Assembly (NCBI GenBank): GCA_002311335.1
Contig: DBZX01000058.1
Location: forward strand, 18,686 to 29,523
Length of the DNA: 10,838 nucleotides
Origin: a bacterium UBP10_UBA1149
Lineage (GTDB): Bacteria; Desulfobacterota; Binatia; UBA1149
Direction of reading: 5' to 3'
Position numbers and translations under genes: made by a program. The notes beneath the pieces are model-generated. The model did not search any database, was not told where the DNA came from, and saw only the letters and a program-made list of their open reading frames with translations. Position 1 is the first letter of the stretch; the number at the start of each line of letters is the position of its first letter. This document shows positions 5,942 to 10,838 of the stretch, in pieces.

Positions 5942-6373
5942 ATGCAGGAAGTATCGGTAAGCAGAACAGTAGCGGCGCCCCGACAGCAGGCCTGGGACCT
6001 GTACACCGACCACGTGTCGTGGCAGGACTGGGCCGGATTGGGACGCGTACACCTCGACCGCGAGGGCGACCCTGCTCCCAACGGCAGCGGCTGCGTGCGA
6101 GTCATAACCTCGGCCGGTATGCCGGTGTACGAAGAAATTCTTGAATTCGACGTGCCCACACGCATGACCTACAGCCTGGTCAAGGGCGCCATGCCCATAC
6201 GCGACCACCTCGGCGAGGTGGATTTTTCGGACGACGGCGAGGGGACACTCATCGAGTGGCGAGCGCGCTTCAACTCAAAAATACCTGGGCTTGGATGGCT
6301 GCTGAAGCTGGTCGTACAGAGGGTTTTTAACAAGGCCATGGACGGCTTCGAACGTCGCCTGGCCGAAGATTAG
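5942..6373 (+). CDS. SRPBCC-fold (polyketide cyclase/dehydrase-like) protein
   Basis: The 143-aa product has the pattern of the SRPBCC / START-like helix-grip fold. It begins with EVSVSRTVAAPRQQAWDLYT (3-22), in which a short strand is followed by the A-P-x-x-x-A-W-x-x-Y helix. Then come DHVSWQDWAGLGRV (23-36), a beta sheet with EEILEFDVPTRMTYSL (64-79) and TLIEWRARF (102-110), and a long C-terminal helix (about 115-141). This fold encloses a hydrophobic ligand cavity; the ligand is unknown. The ATG at 5942 is chosen because the fold starts there; the same frame is open farther upstream, but that part is the complement of the Cys-rich gene and intergenic DNA. There is no Shine-Dalgarno. moaA follows 24 nt after the stop on the same strand, so the two may be co-transcribed. 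CoxG-like and MxaD-like SRPBCC proteins are known near metalloenzyme genes, but no such identity can be claimed here. Confidence 0.85.
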   Translation: MQEVSVSRTVAAPRQQAWDLYTDHVSWQDWAGLGRVHLDREGDPAPNGSGCVRVITSAGMPVYEEILEFDVPTRMTYSLVKGAMPIRDHLGEVDFSDDGEGTLIEWRARFNSKIPGLGWLLKLVVQRVFNKAMDGFERRLAED

Positions 6374-6397
6374 GCGATAGCCGACCGGTAACCACCA

Positions 6398-7420
6398 GTG
6401 AGCGCTTGTGTTGACACCCTGGGCCGTGGCCTGTCCGATGTGAGGATATCGGTCACCGACCGCTGTAACTTTCGCTGCCCTTACTGCATGCCGGCCGACC
6501 TCTTCGGCGAGAGCTACAGCTTTCTACCCAGGCCCGAGCTGCTGAGCTACGAAGAAATCGCCAGGCTCGTGGGCATACTTGCGAGCCTGGGAGTGAGCAA
6601 GGCGAGGATAACCGGCGGCGAACCGCTGGTGCGCGCCGACCTCGGCGATCTTATCGGACGCCTGGCTGCCATCGACGGCATAGACGACATAGCCCTGACC
6701 ACCAACGGCGCGCTGCTCGCGCAGCAGGCCACTCGCCTGGCCAAGGCTGGCCTCCACCGGGTCACCGTGAGCCTGGACAGCCTCGACCCGGTTATTTTCC
6801 AACGCATGAACGGCGACCGCGGCAAGCTCAAAGACGTGCTGGCGGGCATCACGGCCGCGGTCGAAGCGGGACTATCGCCGATCAAGGTCAACTGCGTGGT
6901 GGTCCGTGACATGAACGACGATTCGTTCGAGAACATCGCCGAACATTTTCGTGGTACGGAAGTCGAGCTGCGCTTCATCGAGTACATGGACGTCGGCACG
7001 CGCAATGGCTGGGAAATGGAACAGGTCGTAACCGCTTCCGAGATATTAGAGCGGCTGGCCGCTCGCTGGCCGCTGGAGCCACTGGAGCGACGCTCGCCTT
7101 CGGAGGTGGCCGGCCGCTACCGCTACACCGACGGGAAGGGAACAGTCGGCGTGGTGTCGTCGGTGACCGCCCCCTTCTGCGGCGCCTGCACGCGAGCGCG
7201 GCTTACCACCAACGGCCGCTTGGTGAACTGCCTGTTTGCCGAGGGCGGCGTCGATCTGAAAGGACCGTTGAGAAGCGGCGCCGACGACCGAGAGCTCACC
7301 GATATAATACTGGCCAGCTGGCGCGCGCGTGACGATCGCTACTCCGAGCTTCGCACCCAGGCCACCAGCGGCGACTCCCCCCCGCGACGGCGCATGGAAA
7401 TGTACCAGCTCGGCGGCTGA
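6398..7420 (+). CDS. moaA: GTP 3',8-cyclase MoaA (molybdenum cofactor biosynthesis)
   Basis: The 340-aa product is the radical-SAM enzyme that turns GTP into 3',8-cyclo-7,8-dihydro-GTP, the first step of molybdopterin synthesis, with MoaC acting next. The N-terminal SAM cluster motif is C23-x3-C27-x2-C30 in DRCNFRCPYCMP. The SAM-binding TGGEP is at 72-76 and TTNGALL at 101-107. The second, substrate-binding 4Fe-4S site is C261-x2-C264-x13-C278. The protein ends in the conserved Gly-Gly (339-340), essential in known MoaA for radical-SAM chemistry. Length is normal and every key residue is present. The start is GTG at 6398, and the family N-terminus (DTLGRGLSDVRISVTDRCNF) begins a few codons later; there is no strong Shine-Dalgarno. 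It follows the SRPBCC gene by 24 nt. With modABC about 2 kb away it indicates a molybdenum-using organism. No moaC, moeA or other cofactor gene is in the window. Confidence 0.96.
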   Translation: MSACVDTLGRGLSDVRISVTDRCNFRCPYCMPADLFGESYSFLPRPELLSYEEIARLVGILASLGVSKARITGGEPLVRADLGDLIGRLAAIDGIDDIALTTNGALLAQQATRLAKAGLHRVTVSLDSLDPVIFQRMNGDRGKLKDVLAGITAAVEAGLSPIKVNCVVVRDMNDDSFENIAEHFRGTEVELRFIEYMDVGTRNGWEMEQVVTASEILERLAARWPLEPLERRSPSEVAGRYRYTDGKGTVGVVSSVTAPFCGACTRARLTTNGRLVNCLFAEGGVDLKGPLRSGADDRELTDIILASWRARDDRYSELRTQATSGDSPPRRRMEMYQLGG

Positions 7421-7440
7421 AGGTGCAGCAGCCGACGGGT

Positions 7441-7480
7441 AAAAAAAAGGCCGCCACTTTCCAGTGACGGCCTTCATCTT
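7441..7480. terminator. Bidirectional hairpin terminator between moaA and the hydrolase gene
   Basis: AAGGCCG (7447-7453) pairs with CGGCCTT (7468-7474). After one mismatch four more pairs follow (7455-7458 with 7463-7466), closing a TTCC loop. On the minus strand the stem is followed by eight T (A run 7441-7448), a strong intrinsic terminator for the hydrolase gene that ends at 7499. On the plus strand the tail, CATCTTTA, is weaker but could end moaA transcription, 27 nt after its stop. Confidence 0.8.
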
Positions 7481-7498
7481 TAACAGTCGCCCAATCTC

Positions 7499-9379
7499 CT
7501 AGGGGCAATCCACAACTCCGCCACCCAGGTAGGGACCGGCGGGAAGACTACTAGGTACCGGGTCATCATCGCAGGAACCGCCGGCACCGCAGTCGCCATC
7601 AACAGTGCAGGGACCGCCCGGCGTATCACCACCCTGGCAGGTAGCAATCAGGCTGCAGTCCGTACACTCCACGTCGACCCAGGACGGCTCGTCGTCCATC
7701 ATGTCGTTGACCCAGTCCACGAGCGTGGGCACGCCACCCGAAGTATCGGTGTAGACCTTGTCGCTGCCCCAGCCGGTATGGCGTGACCCCGCGCCTATGT
7801 AGTAGCGGTAGTTCGACGCCGCGGTGGAAATCTGCTCGGACATCGCCTTCATTTGAGAGTTCCATGTACAGGTAGGCTCCCACCAGGAGGTCCACGCCAG
7901 CGGGTTGCCCGGGTTGAGCATCACCTGGTAAAAGGCGCACTGGCCGCCGCCGCTGCCGTCGTAGGCGGTGGTGTAGTTGGCAAACCGGTTCGAGGGAAAG
8001 TAGTTGGCTATACCGATCATGGTCTCGGCCATCGAGGTCGTCTCCAGGGGTGCATCGAGACCCGGGATGTGATCGGGCCGGGTATTGGCTACCCCCCAGT
8101 TCGGAAAGTAGTTGGCCTGCCACTCGGGTGTTATGACGCCGTTGCCGCCGTCCCCTATAACGTCAAAGCGAGACGCCGGGTATACCGATTCCATCAGCGG
8201 CACGGAGTTCATCACCGCACCGTAGGAGCCCGCGCTTGAGCCGGTTACGAAGACCCGGTCGGGGTTTACAAAATGCTCGCGCGCCCACTTTTCGGCCAGC
8301 GAGGCGTTGTGCCGACCGTAGTGATAAATGCCACCGCCCGAATAACCCCCGAAGGCATCGCCCCAGTGAACGTCGCCCGTGCAGTAGGTCACGAAGACCT
8401 GGTTCCAGTCCTTGAAAGGATTGTCGGGGTTGTCGGTATCGGCAAAGCCCGTGGAGATAAGCGCCGGGCTGTCGGCCTCGGAGGCCGTGTCGCCAAAAAT
8501 GCCCAGCACGTTACACGACAGGCCGTCCCAGCAGGCGCCACCACCCTGGTAGTACATTACCAGGTTGTTGGTCGTGCCTTTCTTGACGAAGAACATGTAG
8601 GGAGTAAGCCGCGAGCAGGTCGGGAACAGGGTGGTTATGGCCTTGGGGTACTTGGCCGGGTACTCAACATTGGCCACGGGCACCGAGATCGACGTCCAGT
8701 CGGTAGACACGTTGGGCGACACCGTGGTGTCGGTGACCACATCATCCGACGCAGCCGTCGCGGCTGACTTGATAGTCGCACCGTCGGTCGTTGACGGGCA
8801 GGTCACTCCCTTGCCCAGCGCCTTGGCAACCGATTTGTCATAGAGCTTGGTAAACTTGGCCTCGGCCTTGGCCACGGCCGCCGCCAGCGCAGTGCCGTCC
8901 TTGTCCTTGACGAGCGCCTTGATGTACTTGCCCTCGGCCTTGAGCAGGCCCTGGCAGAGCTTGGCAGCCGCCTTGTTTATTTTTGCACGGCAACCGGTGT
9001 CGAACTTGTCGCCCGTGTCCACGCCGTCGAGCACGGTGGCGGCCAACGCCGCGGCCGCCGCTTCAACCGACACGCGCATGTCGGCAGAGCTGGCCGTGGT
9101 GTCGGCGCAGTCCACGTTCTTCTTGGCAGCGCTGGTCTCCGACTTGGTCCAGCTGCCGTCGAGCTTGGTCGCCGCCTTGGTGATGGCAGCGTCGCGCGAC
9201 ACTGAGTCGTCGGCGTTCTTGCTCCAGGCACCGAGCACCGAAGCGCAGAACTTGCCCGCCGCGCCCATCTTCTTGGCAACGCAGGTATTTACCGGGTAAG
9301 CGGCCAACGAGGGGCCGGCAAACGCCGTGAGGGTCATGGCCATGGCGGCGGCAAAAGCGATAGGAAAAAACTTCTTCAT
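7499..9379 (-). CDS. Secreted pectinacetylesterase/Notum-like hydrolase with N-terminal Cys-bearing helical module (copy 1)
   Basis: The 626-aa product begins with a signal peptide (MKKFFPIAFA, ending near GPSLAA, residue 27). Residues about 28-215 are a Lys/Ala/Asp-rich, probably helical module with six Cys (33, 45, 91, 130, 142, 194). Residues about 225-570 are a pectinacetylesterase-type alpha/beta hydrolase: oxyanion-region GGGACW (279-284), NPFKDWNQVFVTYCTGDVHW (320-339), nucleophile Ser382 in GSSAG (380-384), probable Asp474 in TAYD and probable His534 in SRHTGWG. The tail (572-625) holds a short Cys repeat, CQGGDTPGGPCTVDGDCGAG then GSC. The family removes ester-linked acyl groups (acetate from pectin; palmitoleate from Wnt in Notum); the substrate here is unknown. 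The ATG at 9377-9379 is chosen because AAAGGAGA lies just upstream and the signal peptide starts there. The homologous gene upstream is likely a duplicate. Confidence 0.88.
   Translation of the reverse strand: MKKFFPIAFAAAMAMTLTAFAGPSLAAYPVNTCVAKKMGAAGKFCASVLGAWSKNADDSVSRDAAITKAATKLDGSWTKSETSAAKKNVDCADTTASSADMRVSVEAAAAALAATVLDGVDTGDKFDTGCRAKINKAAAKLCQGLLKAEGKYIKALVKDKDGTALAAAVAKAEAKFTKLYDKSVAKALGKGVTCPSTTDGATIKSAATAASDDVVTDTTVSPNVSTDWTSISVPVANVEYPAKYPKAITTLFPTCSRLTPYMFFVKKGTTNNLVMYYQGGGACWDGLSCNVLGIFGDTASEADSPALISTGFADTDNPDNPFKDWNQVFVTYCTGDVHWGDAFGGYSGGGIYHYGRHNASLAEKWAREHFVNPDRVFVTGSSAGSYGAVMNSVPLMESVYPASRFDVIGDGGNGVITPEWQANYFPNWGVANTRPDHIPGLDAPLETTSMAETMIGIANYFPSNRFANYTTAYDGSGGGQCAFYQVMLNPGNPLAWTSWWEPTCTWNSQMKAMSEQISTAASNYRYYIGAGSRHTGWGSDKVYTDTSGGVPTLVDWVNDMMDDEPSWVDVECTDCSLIATCQGGDTPGGPCTVDGDCGAGGSCDDDPVPSSLPAGPYLGGGVVDCP
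8604..8670. repeat. Near-identical segment shared by the two hydrolase genes (member 1)
   Basis: This 67-nt stretch matches 10704-10770 with a single difference (A at 8625 against T at 10725), while flanking sequence differs at many positions. It encodes the EYPAKYPKAITTL and PTCSRLTPY part of the hydrolase domain. Third codon positions are also conserved, which suggests recent duplication or gene conversion rather than protein-level selection only. Confidence 0.85.
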
Positions 9380-9386
9380 GTGAGGG

Positions 9387-9394
9387 TCTCCTTT
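9387..9394 (-). promoter_or_regulatory. Shine-Dalgarno of hydrolase copy 1
   Basis: On the minus strand AAAGGAGA precedes the ATG at 9377-9379, with 8 nt between AGGAG and the start codon. It fixes the start and rules out the in-frame GTG-type starts farther upstream, which would place non-signal sequence before the signal peptide. Confidence 0.65.
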
Positions 9395-9444
9395 GTCTTT
9401 GTTGGGGGCTGCGAGAGGCGCGGGCAATGCCCAACCTGTCGACA

Positions 9445-9474
9445 AGAATGCGGTCAGGAAGGCACCTGTGTCAA
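9445..9474 (-). promoter_or_regulatory. Possible sigma-70-type promoter of hydrolase copy 1
   Basis: On the minus strand a perfect TTGACA (9469-9474) is followed after 18 nt by CATTCT (9445-9450), which matches TATAAT at three positions including A2 and T6. The predicted start near 9438 gives a leader of about 58 nt. The symmetric TGTCGACA (9437-9444) lies at the predicted start point. The -10 match is mediocre, so this is tentative. Confidence 0.4.
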
Positions 9475-9595
9475 GGCTGTAAGGCGCACGAGCACCGCAT
9501 TGCGCGCCACTGCCCCCCCGATCGGGGGTGACCCGGCCGGGCTGCCCTTCATCCAGCCGGCCTGCCCCGGTTAACGTCGCCCGCGTAGTGTCCGC

Positions 9596-10838
9596 TCAGG
9601 GAGCAGGGCAGTCGACAACCGGGTAGCCCGGAAACGCCGACTCCACGCCAGCCGGTGTCGGGTCGGCCGAGCAGGTTCCGCCGCCGGGACAATCCAGATC
9701 CGAAGAGCAGGCCTGCCCCGAATTGTCGCCACCCGAACACACGCTGATCATGTTGCAGTCCGTGCAGGTCTCGTTGACCCAGGCTGGATTGTCGTCAAGC
9801 ATATCCCCTATCCAGGTGGCCAGCGTTGGAACGCCACCATGGGTGTCGTGGAATATCTTGTCGTTGCCCCAGATGGTGTGCTGGGTGCCGGCACCAACGT
9901 AGTAGCGAAAGTTGTCACCGGTCACAGCCACTTCCGTATCACCCAGAACTGTCATGGCCTCAGTGTTCCAGTCGCAGGCCGTGTCCCACCAAGCCGTCCA
10001 GGTCAGTGGGTTACTCGGATTTCCCATGGCGCGAAAGAACTGGGACTGTATGTAGTCATAGGCTGTTGAGTACTGGCCAAACCGGTGGTCGGGATAATAG
10101 TTGGCTATGCTGGCCCATATGTTCGACATCGCCATGCTTTCTACCGGGCCATCGAGCCCCGGCACATAATCCGGCACTGTTTTCGCCACCCCCCAATTTG
10201 GAAAATAGTTGGCTTGCCAGGTCAGATCCGCCACGCCCACACCGGCATCAGCCAGCACGTCGAAGTGAGAGGCTGGGTAGACGAATTCCATCAGCGGCAC
10301 GGAGTTCAGGAGGGCGCCGTAGGCCCCCGCGCTCGAGCCGGTAACGAACACCCGGTCGGGGTTTACGAAATGCTCGCGTGCGTACTTTTCGACCAGCGAC
10401 GCGTTGTGTCGACCATGGTGGTAAACACCGCCGCCGCCGCCATAGCCCCCGAAGGCGTCACCCCAGTGAATGTCGCCCGTGCAGTAGGGAATCAGCACCA
10501 CGTTCCAGTCGGCAAAAGGATTGGAGGAATCGCTGAAATCCGTGAACCCGGTGCTTCCAGTCGCGGGGTCATAGGATTCGCTGATGGCCTGGGCGAACGT
10601 CTGCGCCACGTTGCAGGAGAGGTTGTCCCAGCACGCGCCGCCTCCGAAGTAGTACACGAGAAGATTGTTAGTCGTTCCCCTCTTGGCGTAGTAGCGGTAA
10701 GGCGTAAGCCGCGAGCAGGTCGGGTACAGGGTGGTTATGGCCTTGGGGTACTTGGCCGGGTACTCAACATAGCCCAGGGGCACCGAGATCGTGGTCCAGT
10801 CGGTGGCGACATTAGGCGACACCGTGGTGTCGGTGACC
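9596..10838 (-). CDS. Secreted pectinacetylesterase/Notum-like hydrolase, copy 2 (N-terminus beyond window edge)
   Basis: The frame is open through the right edge; 413 codons are visible, beginning VTDTTVSPN, which aligns to residue 215 of copy 1. The whole hydrolase domain is present: oxyanion-region GGGACW, NPFADWNVVLIPYCTGDIHW, nucleophile Ser169 (visible numbering) in GSSAG, Asp261 in TAYDYIQSQ and His320 in TQHTIWG. The YD-x-x-Q context is closer to the usual pectinacetylesterase pattern than in copy 1. The Cys tail, CSGGDNSGQACSSDLDCPGG then GTC, is also shared. Signal peptide and N-terminal module are presumably outside the window. An internal GTG at 10820-10822 should not be taken as the start, because identity with copy 1 continues past it. 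Copy 1 lies downstream on the same strand after 216 nt. Confidence 0.87.
   Translation of the reverse strand, partial: VTDTTVSPNVATDWTTISVPLGYVEYPAKYPKAITTLYPTCSRLTPYRYYAKRGTTNNLLVYYFGGGACWDNLSCNVAQTFAQAISESYDPATGSTGFTDFSDSSNPFADWNVVLIPYCTGDIHWGDAFGGYGGGGGVYHHGRHNASLVEKYAREHFVNPDRVFVTGSSAGAYGALLNSVPLMEFVYPASHFDVLADAGVGVADLTWQANYFPNWGVAKTVPDYVPGLDGPVESMAMSNIWASIANYYPDHRFGQYSTAYDYIQSQFFRAMGNPSNPLTWTAWWDTACDWNTEAMTVLGDTEVAVTGDNFRYYVGAGTQHTIWGNDKIFHDTHGGVPTLATWIGDMLDDNPAWVNETCTDCNMISVCSGGDNSGQACSSDLDCPGGGTCSADPTPAGVESAFPGYPVVDCPAP
10704..10770. repeat. Near-identical segment shared by the two hydrolase genes (member 2)
   Basis: Direct repeat of 8604-8670, offset by exactly 2,100 nt, with one mismatch. 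A further 22-nt identical stretch follows at the edge of the window (8717-8738 against 10817-10838), so the homologous region continues outside. Confidence 0.85.

Larger units (their letters stand above)
9380..9595. other. Intergenic region between the two hydrolase copies
   Basis: These 216 nt carry the Shine-Dalgarno and possible promoter of copy 1 (listed separately). They also contain a C7 run leading into a 14-nt palindrome, CCCCCGATCGGGGG (9515-9528), and a 9-bp stem with one bulged base: GGCC 9535-9538 plus GGCTG 9540-9544, pairing with CAGCC 9554-9558 and GGCC 9559-9562 around a 9-nt loop. The stem lies 34-61 nt past the stop of copy 2, but no T run follows, so it is not a convincing intrinsic terminator. 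I see no gene here. Confidence 0.45.

Noticed and set aside
6374..6397. Moco riboswitch upstream of moaA
   Set aside because: Only 24 nt separate moaA from the SRPBCC gene, too short for the structured RNA, and no matching structure was seen before modA or the SRPBCC gene.
8847..9299. Plus-strand open frame opposite the N-terminal module of hydrolase copy 1
   Set aside because: Ala/Ser-rich reverse complement of a Lys/Ala-rich coding region; no start signal and no family.
9515..9528. CCCCCGATCGGGGG palindrome as a transposon end or attachment site
   Set aside because: It is single, has no partner copy in the window, and no recombinase or transposase gene is present.
1..10838. Mobile elements, CRISPR arrays, tRNA or rRNA genes
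   Set aside because: I looked for transposase or integrase-like reading frames, short regular direct repeats and cloverleaf or rRNA sequence and saw none.

Overview
The window is GC-rich bacterial DNA with nine genes fully inside it and two cut by its ends. The two kinds of secreted Cys-rich protein (tandem disulphide repeats, and pectinacetylesterase-like enzymes with a Lys/Ala-rich Cys-bearing N-terminal module) resemble predicted exoproteins of Myxococcota and Candidatus Binatota type lineages. That placement is inferred from protein style; no marker gene is present to settle it.

Layout. (1) Positions 1-2112, minus strand: a probable four-gene transcription unit. Read in its own direction it holds a membrane-anchored split-barrel-like protein, the ribosome-rescue hydrolase ArfB, an FMN-dependent nitronate monooxygenase-like enzyme, and the first 65 codons of an N-acyl-D-amino-acid deacylase family amidohydrolase that starts at GTG and runs off the left edge. 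(2) Positions 2280-4425, plus strand: modA-modB-modC, a molybdate ABC importer whose genes overlap by 4 nt at each junction. (3) Positions 4451-5698, minus strand: a secreted protein with about 33 Cys in three and a half tandem eight-Cys modules, followed by a C-terminal domain that looks beta-rich. (4) Positions 5942-7420, plus strand: an SRPBCC-fold protein and moaA, the radical-SAM enzyme of the first step of molybdenum cofactor synthesis. (5) Positions 7499-10838, minus strand: two tandem paralogous secreted pectinacetylesterase/Notum-like hydrolases. The upstream copy is cut by the right edge. A bidirectional hairpin terminator at 7441-7480 separates moaA from this pair.

How the genes fit together: the clearest theme is molybdenum, with uptake (ModABC) and the first cofactor step (MoaA) about 2 kb apart on the same strand, although a secreted Cys-rich gene on the other strand lies between them. 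No other cofactor gene, Mo enzyme or recognisable Moco riboswitch is in view. The second theme is the exported proteome: three genes encode large exported proteins with disulphide-type Cys spacing. The most unusual material is the N-terminal module of the hydrolase, the regular eight-Cys array, and the patchy near-identity between the two hydrolase genes. I saw no mobile element, CRISPR array, tRNA or rRNA.
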